From: Blastocatellia bacterium
GTDB lineage: Bacteria > Acidobacteriota > Blastocatellia > Chloracidobacteriales > JADJPF01
Direction: 5' to 3'
DNA: 9,617 bases
Assembly: GCA_016789295.1 (NCBI GenBank)
Contig: JAEUQL010000107.1
Span: forward strand, 1 to 9,617
The translations under genes were made by a program, and so were the position numbers. Every line of letters starts with the position of its first letter. The stretch's first letter is position 1. Below, piece by piece: positions 1-5,887 of the stretch. Below the pieces are notes generated by a model, which made no database searches, was not told the DNA's origin, and worked only from the letters and a program-made list of their open reading frames with translations.

Positions 1-35
1 GTCAAGGTAGTGCTCTACCCCTGAGCTACGCGCCT
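1..35 (-). tRNA. tRNA-Val (anticodon GAC), 5' half, cut by window edge
   Basis: Read on the minus strand, this is a 7-nt acceptor strand (AGGCGCG), U8-A9, a D-arm with GCTC/GAGC stem and AGGGGTA loop, the 5' anticodon strand CTACC, then TTGAC. That places GAC at positions 34-36, so the tRNA reads valine codons GUC/GUU. The 3' half, with the rest of the anticodon arm and the T-arm, lies beyond base 1. The acceptor and D-arm match the usual bacterial tRNA-Val(GAC) pattern from memory. Confidence 0.9.
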
Positions 36-98
36 ATGAAACCAGTCGTCTCTTTATCTGATAAAAATCAGTTGCACATAGTGCCTAACGAGTGAGCT

Positions 99-128
99 AA
101 GATAGCAAAGAGCTATAAATATTGTCAA
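99..128 (-). promoter_or_regulatory. Candidate sigma-70-type promoter for tRNA-Val
   Basis: On the minus strand there is a perfect -35 hexamer TTGACA (123-128), an 18-bp spacer and TATCTT (99-104) as -10. Transcription would start near base 92 and give a leader of roughly 57 nt before the tRNA. The match is by eye. It also argues against translating the neighbouring plus-strand gene from the TTG at 122, which lies inside this box. Confidence 0.5.
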
Positions 129-170
129 CCTTTTTTGCCAATAAATTCAGATTCTCGCTCATAACTCTTA

Positions 171-179
171 TGCTATTAT
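171..179 (+). promoter_or_regulatory. Candidate extended -10 promoter for the 212-766 gene
   Basis: TGC followed directly by TATTAT (174-179) makes an extended -10 element about 33 bases before the chosen ATG at 212. No good -35 hexamer is seen at the right distance, which is tolerated for extended -10 promoters. Confidence 0.4.
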
Positions 180-211
180 CACCCAATTGGCTTTTGTGGG
201 AGGAAGCGTCT

Positions 212-766
212 ATGGGACTTGATGATCTGGACAAGTTTCTTGCTATGGAGCTTGGTGAACGGGTGGAGTTGGCAGAGAAGGTAAGTTCTCTAGAACAGAG
301 AGTATTGGATCGCGTTCAGAAGCTACAGAAAGAAGAAGATAAGAAAACTGTTTTTGAGCCACCAGCAGAAATTAAAGAACAAGCAGAAATGGCTGAAAAT
401 AAGAAGTCAGATATTGCCCCTGTTTATCAGTATGTTGATGCGATACTTCCGGTAGCTAGAAAGATCTACAAACTACTTGACCAAGTAAGGAAATATGACG
501 AGACGAAGCCACTCAGAACCGAAGTTGCACAAATGCTGCTTGCTCTACCTTCGCTAAAGTCTATAAACAAGCCCGACATTTATGCTGCACTCTCTGCCTG
601 TATAAACGCTGCAAGTTCAAAGTCTAATGAGAGCAGGACTTTGGCAAAAAGGAGACTAGAAGAGTTGGTAGCAACACTCGACTCAATAAGAGGTAATGCT
701 GCAAGGCAACGGGAAGAAGTTATAGACACTATTTTGAAAGGGCTTGAGGAAAGATCGGAAGACTGA
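212..766 (+). CDS. Hypothetical charged, helix-rich (coiled-coil-like) cytosolic protein
   Basis: The 184-residue protein is not recognised. The frame is open from a TTG at 122, but ATG 212 is chosen because GGGAGGA (198-204) lies 7 bases before it, while the upstream part has no ribosome site and overlaps the tRNA promoter. Residues 1-45 are a charged helix with heptad-like spacing (VELAEKVSSLEQRVLDRVQKL). A Glu/Lys/Pro-rich linker follows to about 65. A second helical region (about 68-130) has spaced hydrophobics and ends in a likely small helical domain, followed by a basic/acidic C-terminal helix rich in Arg and Glu. There is no signal peptide, membrane segment or cysteine cluster. It stands alone, with its own promoter and terminator, next to a divergent tRNA. 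No function is assigned; a structural or adaptor role is possible but unsupported. Confidence 0.8.
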   Translation: MGLDDLDKFLAMELGERVELAEKVSSLEQRVLDRVQKLQKEEDKKTVFEPPAEIKEQAEMAENKKSDIAPVYQYVDAILPVARKIYKLLDQVRKYDETKPLRTEVAQMLLALPSLKSINKPDIYAALSACINAASSKSNESRTLAKRRLEELVATLDSIRGNAARQREEVIDTILKGLEERSED

Positions 767-781
767 AACCATAAAATTCAG

Positions 782-840
782 AAGAAAGGCTAATACTTAT
801 AAAGGAAAGAGCATTTCTTATGAAGTTTAGCCTTTTCTTT
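782..840 (+). terminator. Long hairpin terminator after the coiled-coil gene
   Basis: AAAGGCTAA (785-793) pairs with TTAGCCTTT (827-835). The intervening bases extend the hairpin with further bulged pairing (ACTT..ATAA..GAAA against its complement), and TTTTCTTT follows the stem. It begins 16 bases after the stop at 766. This fits an intrinsic terminator, although the U-run is interrupted and overlaps the stem. Confidence 0.6.
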
Positions 841-1118
841 ATAGAGTAAAGCCTATTTGCCACTAAATCAGACCTTTTCTGTTATAGATAAAGTAATAAA
901 CTTACTGCTTAATGCCCTCATCTTGTTAAATATATCAATGAGTATCCTAATGAATGCCTATTGTCTATTAAACAATAGGTATAGTTTCACCTTTCCTTTA
1001 ATAACTCTGTTAACTTATCATCTATCTTTTCGGTAATGGAACGTGAAAGTTACGCAGTGTCATATAAAACCATCTCCAAGGCTGCCCAAACCGTTAAGAA
1101 TACTGCCTTTCTGATTGG
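841..1118. other. AT-rich intergenic stretch without a recognised gene
   Basis: No open frame with a ribosome site is seen on either strand. The only structure noted is the hairpin at 954-982. From about 1020 to 1118 composition shifts toward the more GC-rich relic that follows, and this part may be the outer end of the same degraded element. Confidence 0.5.
954..982. repeat. Perfect 8-bp inverted repeat (hairpin)
   Basis: CCTATTGT (957-964) pairs with ACAATAGG (972-979) around a 7-base loop. A G-T and two A-T pairs extend the stem to 11 bp. No U-run follows on either strand, so a terminator role is doubtful. A protein-binding site or a fossil insertion-element end are alternatives. Confidence 0.4.
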
Positions 1119-1280
1119 CTACGTAGGAGTTTTGCGCTTGCTAGCTTGACCAAGCGCATTTAGCTTGAGTTGAGAAGCAGCCAGAGCGCGTCTCTGCTGG
1201 GCAGCTTGCCAGGAGTCGTTGAAAGGCAACAGGTCGTAGCCTTGATCGAACCAGAGTGGAATTGAAACAAAATAGGTTTC
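1119..1280 (-). pseudogene. Degraded 3' end of an unidentified gene, possibly a transposase
   Basis: On the minus strand a frame is open for 53 codons, from just after an in-frame TGA (1281-1283) to TAG (1119-1121). It encodes a protein-like sequence containing IPLWFDQGYDLLPFNDSW, followed by a Gln/Ala/Arg-rich helix and a basic tail (QASKRKTPT). It has no start codon or ribosome site, and its codons (CTG, GCC, CGC, GCG) are visibly more GC-rich than the flanking genes. This looks like the C-terminal fragment of a transferred gene. A transposase is a guess from the composition shift and basic tail; no family motif was recognised. It could also be a fortuitous frame. Confidence 0.35.
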
Positions 1281-1289
1281 TCAAAACTG

Positions 1290-1310
1290 GAAAAAGGGAA
1301 CAGAATGTCC
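1290..1310 (-). terminator. Weak candidate intrinsic terminator after the JAMM gene
   Basis: Just after the stop of the last operon gene, the minus strand reads GGACA-TTC-TG-T-TCC, a 5-bp stem with one bulge, followed by CTTTTT. The stem is short, so efficiency is uncertain, but the position at the end of a five-gene operon is right. Confidence 0.35.
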
Positions 1311-1316
1311 AGGCTC

Positions 1317-2051
1317 TTAAAGTACATCTTTGATGGGGCTGAACATCTGTTGAAATTCTTCTAAAAGATTCTCTTTTAAGAGTGCAAAGTCCTCTTCTGC
1401 TTGCCTGTTTTGTAGATGTGAGACTGTGTATCTGAGGCGAAGCTTCATAGGAGGCGGAAAGCCTTCTGAAATGGAATCAAAAATGTACCATCCAGAGGCT
1501 GGGACAGAATCTTTTCCGTAGAAGACTCCATAATCACGTCTTATAGGATCAAAAACTATAGCAATGTGCCAATCAGTGCCATAGATTTGGCGTTGGGTAT
1601 TCTGGTCAGTTCCAGACATAAAGACCCCAAAGCCAGGGTGTGTATGGTACCAACCAACTATGCGAAGGTTGTGTCCAGTCTTTCTTATGTGCTCATTGGC
1701 TTCTTCCATCACCTTGTTAAGCATTCCTCCGTCAAACTCTACGTGTGTAGAGCCTGCATCGGCCTCTTCAGCAGGCATTGCATCTGTGATGGCAGTATAT
1801 GTGATGCGTTCCCCGTCTATCTCATCATAGAACAGGTTGCCAATAAGTACCCCGCCACGCTCGTTTTCACGGTAGACGTGAGAGTTACCCATAGGATTGT
1901 GAGAGCCAGCTACAAATATCTTCTCGCGGGCTTGTTTAGAAAGAAAGACTCTAAATTCTCCTGCTGCTGGTTCTCCTTCCATCTCTATAGTAGCTGGAAG
2001 AGGACGACGCAGGGCCTCTACTTCAACCACTTTTTTAATTACAAATTTCAT
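1317..2051 (-). CDS. JAMM/MPN+ metalloprotease, Ubl-processing and deconjugating (Rpn11-like)
   Basis: A 244-residue zinc isopeptidase of the JAB1/MPN/Mov34 family. The JAMM motif is complete: general-base Glu64 in ERGGVLIG, zinc ligands His136 and His138 in WYHTHP, then Ser146 and Asp149 with exactly ten residues between the second His and the Asp (HxH-x10-D). Family members cleave after the Gly-Gly of ubiquitin-like proteins. Here it would be expected to remove the terminal His of the Ubl encoded at 4641-4889 and to reverse conjugation. ATG 2051 is chosen because GGAG lies 6 bases upstream. A GTG at 2063 would add MEQL and would swallow that ribosome site. A helical tail of about 30 residues (from about 214) follows the domain. 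There is no signal peptide, so it is probably cytosolic. It is the last gene of the operon, 35 bases after the GCS2-CBS stop. Confidence 0.93.
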   Translation of the reverse strand: MKFVIKKVVEVEALRRPLPATIEMEGEPAAGEFRVFLSKQAREKIFVAGSHNPMGNSHVYRENERGGVLIGNLFYDEIDGERITYTAITDAMPAEEADAGSTHVEFDGGMLNKVMEEANEHIRKTGHNLRIVGWYHTHPGFGVFMSGTDQNTQRQIYGTDWHIAIVFDPIRRDYGVFYGKDSVPASGWYIFDSISEGFPPPMKLRLRYTVSHLQNRQAEEDFALLKENLLEEFQQMFSPIKDVL

Positions 2052-2086
2052 CAACTGCTCCACATAACCTTATTTGGTGTTTTGGG

Positions 2087-3991
2087 CTACTTAAAAAGGG
2101 TCTCATTCCTAATTGCACACAAGAGAAAATCTCTTTCAGTAACAATTCCAACCAACTGCTCACCTTTAACAACTGGTAAGCATCCGATCTTGTTCGATTG
2201 CATAACCTCTATAGCTTCATTAGAAGAGGTTTCTGGAGAAACCGAGATAGGGTTACGCTTCATCACTTGTGAAATGGTAACGGGGCTATTGTTTTGCTGC
2301 CAGCCTTGAGCGATTAAGTGGAGAAGGTCTCGGTAAGAGACAAGTCCTACAAGTCTATTCTGGCTATCTTCTACAGGTAGATGTCTAACGCGCATCCAGT
2401 CCATTAGGCTGATAGCAAACTCTACAGGTTCGTCTTCTTGGACAGTGAAAACATCTGTAGTCATAAACTGCTCTACTTTGTAGCAGTTTCCAACACCTTT
2501 ACCGGCTTCTTCTATCTGTGCAAGTGGCCATTTTGAAACAGGTTCACCAGTTTTCTGGCGGGATATCATTGCAGCCGTTAAAGCGTTTAGACGCTCGCCG
2601 CTACTGCCTTTATTTTTCATAGATGAATAAGAATTGAGTATCCACTGAGAACCCGTTTGGCCAGATCTTATTCTTTCTTCTATGGTTCCAAGGTATAGGT
2701 CTATCTCCGAAGGTTCTATTGCAGCAGTTTGTAATCCTTCGCGAGCTATAGGCAAGAGTTGTTGCAGTATCAGTTGTTCGGCAGCAACTGCTTTGGAATC
2801 GAGCCACAGAAGTTGTGAATTGAGTCCAAGCCTAGCTGAGGAATAGAAGTTCATCTTTGCATCTTCAAAATTAAACTTCTCAGAGACGTTGCCGTAAAGT
2901 GCTGGTATCCCTTTCATCAGACCAAACCAGAAAGCCAAATTGGCTATCTCATCTCTTACAGATGGGCCAGAAGGAAGGTATCGACACTCAATTCTCAAGT
3001 GTGGTTTACCATTAAAAGCTCCATAACAAGCTCTATTCCATCTGTAGACAGTGCCATTTTGCAGTTTCAGTGCTTTTAGTTCTGGAGGTATCCCTTTTTC
3101 AATCTCTGCAAATGGATCTTGACCGAGTTCTGCTCCAATCAATGGGCGAAAGCGGGCAATGTCTTCGTGATAGACATCAAGGATAGACTCTTTGACCCAC
3201 TTTGTACCAAAAGTAACTCTTGGACTCTTTTCTCTTAGATAGTTTTTAGATACTCGTGTATCTATTGACTGCATAAAAAGTGCTATACGTGTCTCGCTCC
3301 ACAGTCTGCGCCCAAGTAGCAATGGAGAGTTGGTCGCTGCGGCAAGTACAAGGCCAGAGATTAGCTGAGAGGTGTTGTAGAGATTGGCAAAGCTGTCTGC
3401 GTCTACTTGTAGGTGTACTTGGAAACTGGTATTGCAAGCTTCTAGCATTACAGAATCGTGCTGCATCCCAAGTTCATCGAGACCTCGAATATAGAAATCA
3501 TAACTTTGGCCTCTCATTCCAGTAAGAATATGGTTGAGAGCTTTATAGCGTGGGAGCGGTGTGAGGTTATTTAGATCCAGATCGGACTTTTTAATTGTTG
3601 GTAAGATACCAACTAACAGAAGCTCTGCTTCTAATTTGTCGGCAGCTCTGCTTGCTTTTGTGAGCAGATAGCTAAGATTGGTCTCCATTTGACTGAGGCA
3701 GTTTGCTCCAACATCTAATGGATCAAGATTGGCTTCGAGGTTAAACAGACCTATTTCAGTAGTAAAATGTGGGTCGTCTATTTCTTGCAGAAGGTCAAGT
3801 GCTATTGAGGCAGGCCGCCACTCATTGTCTACAAGAAATATCTCTTGTTCTGCTCCAAGTCTGTCCTTCCCACTCTCAATGAGACCGTCTTTTATTAATT
3901 TCTCTAAAGCTTGTAGATCTCTAAGAAGCGACTTGACAAATCTATAGAGCGACTCTCCTTCAAGTTCATATTTAATTTGATGTTCGCCCAT
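2087..3991 (-). CDS. GCS2-family carboxylate-amine ligase fused to a CBS-domain pair
   Basis: A 634-residue two-part protein. Residues about 40-480 match the glutamate-cysteine ligase type 2 (GCS2/YbdK) family of the glutamine-synthetase-like superfamily. GAEQE (46-50) gives the first metal-binding acidic pair, FNLEANLDP (83-91) the second acidic strand, QVHLQVD (191-197) the conserved His segment, and LRIECRYLPS (332-341) the active-site Glu/Arg strand. These enzymes use ATP to join a carboxylate to an amine. Residues about 505-560 and 572-630 are two CBS motifs (GLVSYRDLL and GIVTERDFLL), a typical adenosine-nucleotide sensor. The start lies one base beyond the E2 stop, with only AAGAAA as a ribosome site, which suggests translational coupling. 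Gamma-glutamyl-cysteine synthesis is possible, but the location in a Ubl operon suggests a peptide or tag-related substrate. GCS2-CBS fusions may also exist outside such operons, so the link remains inference. Confidence 0.9.
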   Translation of the reverse strand: MGEHQIKYELEGESLYRFVKSLLRDLQALEKLIKDGLIESGKDRLGAEQEIFLVDNEWRPASIALDLLQEIDDPHFTTEIGLFNLEANLDPLDVGANCLSQMETNLSYLLTKASRAADKLEAELLLVGILPTIKKSDLDLNNLTPLPRYKALNHILTGMRGQSYDFYIRGLDELGMQHDSVMLEACNTSFQVHLQVDADSFANLYNTSQLISGLVLAAATNSPLLLGRRLWSETRIALFMQSIDTRVSKNYLREKSPRVTFGTKWVKESILDVYHEDIARFRPLIGAELGQDPFAEIEKGIPPELKALKLQNGTVYRWNRACYGAFNGKPHLRIECRYLPSGPSVRDEIANLAFWFGLMKGIPALYGNVSEKFNFEDAKMNFYSSARLGLNSQLLWLDSKAVAAEQLILQQLLPIAREGLQTAAIEPSEIDLYLGTIEERIRSGQTGSQWILNSYSSMKNKGSSGERLNALTAAMISRQKTGEPVSKWPLAQIEEAGKGVGNCYKVEQFMTTDVFTVQEDEPVEFAISLMDWMRVRHLPVEDSQNRLVGLVSYRDLLHLIAQGWQQNNSPVTISQVMKRNPISVSPETSSNEAIEVMQSNKIGCLPVVKGEQLVGIVTERDFLLCAIRNETLFK

Positions 3992-3992
3992 G

Positions 3993-4589
3993 CTATTTCT
4001 TTATAACAAAAGTCCTCCGTGGAGGAGGAAGTTGTACATCCTTTTGTACTAAATTGTTAGTTAGCTCTTGTGTGTTAGGGTCAGGAGTCTTTTTGATCTT
4101 AAATGTATGTTGTCCGGGTTCACGACCTGGAACTGGCAGGATCTGCCTATCTGTTGGAAAAAGGGCAGCATTAGCATAATACCAATCTGCAGCATTGTAA
4201 TTTGCTATTGAGTAAGGATCTACCAGGTCTGGATCGTATTGAAACATTCGTGCTAGCTTGACAACAAAAGAGCCTAGTCCTTCGCGATAATCCCAACCGC
4301 CAATGCATACCTTTCCATCTGGCCAAACGTGCGGATGAAATATTGGAACCATCTCGTGCATCATCACTACAGGCTTTTCAAAAGGGTGGCTTGGTGAAAG
4401 AATGATGCGGATGCGATGTTCGTTTCTTGTCTGTGTAGCGTTTACAAAGCTTCGAATTTTGAAGCTCACAACATATTCGTGAGGTGGCATACCAAAAGCT
4501 TGCCAACTGATGATATCTCCTCTTATAGATTTCATCTCTTCATAGTCGGCATCTAGTCGTGCTCGTCTGACTTCATCTGGAGTTGCCAT
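3993..4589 (-). CDS. E2-like ubiquitin-conjugating enzyme (UBC fold)
   Basis: A 198-residue E2. The core covers about residues 1-145. It has an N-terminal helix with DYEEMKSI, strands ending in the P-x-x-P-like HPFEKP (68-73), then the active-site segment IFHPHVWPDGKVCIGG with Cys95 as the thioester cysteine, and a C-terminal helix containing NYNAADWYYANAALF. The canonical HPN triad that stabilises the oxyanion in eukaryotic E2s is HPH here (85-87). Residues 146-198 are an extra Pro/Lys-rich tail, probably disordered, ending TFVIKK. A purine-rich stretch (AAAGGAAAGG) with its end 9 bases before ATG 4589 serves as ribosome site. The gene sits 51 bases after the Ubl stop and 1 base before the GCS2-CBS start. 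It would accept the Ubl from the E1 at 5888-7135. The E2 call is secure; the partner and substrate are inferred from context. Confidence 0.93.
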   Translation of the reverse strand: MATPDEVRRARLDADYEEMKSIRGDIISWQAFGMPPHEYVVSFKIRSFVNATQTRNEHRIRIILSPSHPFEKPVVMMHEMVPIFHPHVWPDGKVCIGGWDYREGLGSFVVKLARMFQYDPDLVDPYSIANYNAADWYYANAALFPTDRQILPVPGREPGQHTFKIKKTPDPNTQELTNNLVQKDVQLPPPRRTFVIKK

Positions 4590-4640
4590 ATCTACCAGCC
4601 TTTCCTTTCGCAGTTTACTGCTCAGCGTGGCTGTGTTGGC

Positions 4641-4889
4641 TCAGTGGCCGCCACGAGTGTTTAGAAAAATGCTGACAACATCACCGCTATTAACACCAAA
4701 CTGACCCAGAGTCTGACCAGGTCGCAACTGCATACCACGATAGACGAGAGCTGTTCCTGGTGTGTTAGGGATAAGACCAGCTTCTGCTAAGTTACGCAGT
4801 ATTGAATCTGCAGGCATATCATCGGAGACTGTCACCTCAACCTCCTTGCCGTTGTTTTCATTGCGGAAGGTGACATCAATATCAGGCAT
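4641..4889 (-). CDS. Ubiquitin-like modifier with C-terminal Arg-Gly-Gly-His
   Basis: An 82-residue beta-grasp protein, about the length of ubiquitin. It shows the expected order: beta hairpin (DVTFRNENNGKEVEVTV), central helix (DSILRNLAEAGL), then LVYRGMQL as the equivalent of ubiquitin's LIFAGKQL, a GQTLGQFGV turn and the strand DVVSIFL. The protein ends LNTRGGH: the diglycine is at 80-81 and a single extra His must be removed before activation, which matches the JAMM protease in the operon. Lys15 is the only lysine, so chains could form only through it or the N-terminus. AAGGAG lies 9 bases before ATG 4889. The gene is second in the operon, 28 bases after the Cys-rich membrane protein. EsaB/YukD-type Ubls are structurally similar but lack a terminal diglycine, which argues for a conjugated modifier here. 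Confidence 0.92.
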   Translation of the reverse strand: MPDIDVTFRNENNGKEVEVTVSDDMPADSILRNLAEAGLIPNTPGTALVYRGMQLRPGQTLGQFGVNSGDVVSIFLNTRGGH

Positions 4890-4917
4890 CTGAAACTTCT
4901 CCTTGAAAAGTTGTTAT

Positions 4918-5208
4918 TTAGAGAGTGCAATGATTACATCTTTCGCACATACCGCTTTCAGCGTCAAACCTATCTACCTGATGGCAGACTTCACATCTCA
5001 GGGCAGAGCGTTTCTGTTGTATGGCAAATTTTGCATCTGGAAGCTCTGCGTGAACCTCTCTTGATACTATGAGGTGACGAAGGAAGCGACGAGGCAGAAA
5101 CTTTGGTTCAAAAGGACTGCCGTGTTCTCTCAACTCCCATTCATCCCAGATATTTATCCCTAAAAACCCAATAAAGAGTACGAAAAGAATAAAAGCCATG
5201 AAGTCCAT
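4918..5208 (-). CDS. Small membrane-anchored Cys-rich protein, candidate RING-like E3 or adaptor
   Basis: A 96-residue protein. Residues 4-20 form one hydrophobic segment (FMAFILFVLFIGFLGINI), followed by charged residues, so it is probably an N-terminal membrane anchor with the rest in the cytosol. The C-terminus has Cys72-x2-Cys75, 12 residues, Cys88-x2-Cys91, then His93 and Cys94, ending two residues later. This is a zinc-ribbon or half-RING pattern; a classical RING needs eight ligands and about 40-60 residues, which are not all present. GGAGG lies 4 bases before ATG 5208. It heads the operon, 28 bases before the Ubl gene. Small RING-finger genes are known beside E1/E2/Ubl/JAMM genes in some archaea and bacteria, so an E3 or scaffold role is plausible but not shown. 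Dimerisation could complete a binuclear site. A simple zinc-ribbon membrane protein of other function remains possible. Confidence 0.8.
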   Translation of the reverse strand: MDFMAFILFVLFIGFLGINIWDEWELREHGSPFEPKFLPRRFLRHLIVSREVHAELPDAKFAIQQKRSALRCEVCHQVDRFDAESGMCERCNHCTL

Positions 5209-5251
5209 GTCGCCTCCGTTTTGTGTAGAGCTTAACAGTTTTGGGTAAAGG

Positions 5252-5264
5252 AGATAAGTTATCT
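5252..5264. promoter_or_regulatory. Palindrome at the operon start site, possible operator
   Basis: AGATAAGTTATCT has perfect 6-base arms around one central base. It lies just downstream of the candidate promoter at 5272-5300, at or just past the predicted start point, where a repressor would block transcription of the Ubl operon. The sequence is short and AT-rich, so chance is possible. Confidence 0.3.
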
Positions 5265-5271
5265 ATTTTCT

Positions 5272-5300
5272 AGTGTCAGATTTTGATTTTTAATTGTCAA
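5272..5300 (-). promoter_or_regulatory. Candidate promoter for the Ubl-E2-ligase-JAMM operon
   Basis: On the minus strand a perfect TTGACA (5295-5300) is followed by a 17-bp AT-rich spacer and GACACT (5272-5277), a poor -10 match. The start would be near 5265, about 57 bases before the first ATG. It would transcribe all five genes down to 1317 independently of the E1 gene. Confidence 0.4.
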
Positions 5301-5887
5301 GTATCGCTACGGAAAAATTCTTGCTAAAAACTTTATTTCTGAAAGTTACCCAATTAAGTTACAAAGAGTTATCCTATCTGTTCCATTAGTTATTTTCTTA
5401 GTTGCTGAAGCAACTACCAATTCAATATATTGTCTTAATAGTTACAGGGAAAGACCTGTTTTCAACAATAGATCAGACTGGTGACAGACTTTACATCTAT
5501 CTTCACATTTATTTTCACATCTACGCACTTTGCCTGCACTATGCAACATCTGACAGTACTAACTGCTCTGAAACATTTTTGTAGTAGTTTGAAAAGAACT
5601 TTCTGACATTTTCTTGTCTACTATCTTCTTCTTTTGGTTTGTTTATAATACCCAACAAGCTAGGGCTGGGTTTAGTTTCGTAGTATTTTCCTATCAAAAA
5701 GAGTGTGTAGAAGATGAATCTACAAACACCCTTACTATCAAGTTTTTATCTCCGATCACAATATTTTCTACAGATATAACGTCCATTAGAAACAGAGACT
5801 ACAAAGAGCCATGCAGAAAGACAGATCAGCAGAAATGTTACATTTAATTTGCCAACCTTATACTTTTTTCTTAGAACAGATACTTTA
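5301..5887. other. Long intergenic gap between the E1 gene and the Ubl operon
   Basis: No gene is supported here. Two short plus-strand frames begin with TTG without a ribosome site and read as low-complexity AT-rich translation. Features seen are three imperfect 12-base units at 5493-5528 (ACATCTATCTTC, ACATTTATTTTC, ACATCTACGCAC) and a 7-bp hairpin, ACCCAAC (5650-5656) with GCTGGGT (5665-5671, one G-T pair). The hairpin could be a weak terminator; on the plus strand it is followed by TTAGTTT. No clear terminator lies immediately after the E1 stop, so read-through into the operon cannot be excluded. Confidence 0.5.

Noticed and set aside
1..35. tRNA-Val as an integration site for the Ubl cluster
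   Set aside because: Integrases normally use the 3' end of a tRNA, which points away from the cluster, and no integrase or repeated tRNA fragment is seen in the window.
122..211. N-terminal extension of the coiled-coil protein from a TTG at 122, giving a hydrophobic leader
   Set aside because: No ribosome site, overlap with the tRNA promoter's TTGACA, and a strong GGGAGGA before ATG 212. The apparent hydrophobic stretch is translation of promoter DNA.
1566..2309. Long plus-strand open frame of 247 codons
   Set aside because: It lies antisense to the JAMM gene and the end of the ligase gene, both with clear domains, and its translation has no recognisable motif.
4641..4889. Ubl as an EsaB/YukD-type secretion component
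   Set aside because: The terminal diglycine plus one residue and the neighbouring E1, E2 and JAMM genes fit a conjugated modifier; no type VII secretion gene is present.
1317..5208. CRISPR array or phage-defence nuclease within the cluster
   Set aside because: No regularly spaced identical repeats and no nuclease motif are present; a defence role would rest only on similarity to other Ubl systems.
5402..5847. Two plus-strand frames in the E1-operon gap
   Set aside because: TTG starts without ribosome sites, low-complexity translations rich in Phe/Ile/Thr, and no domain.
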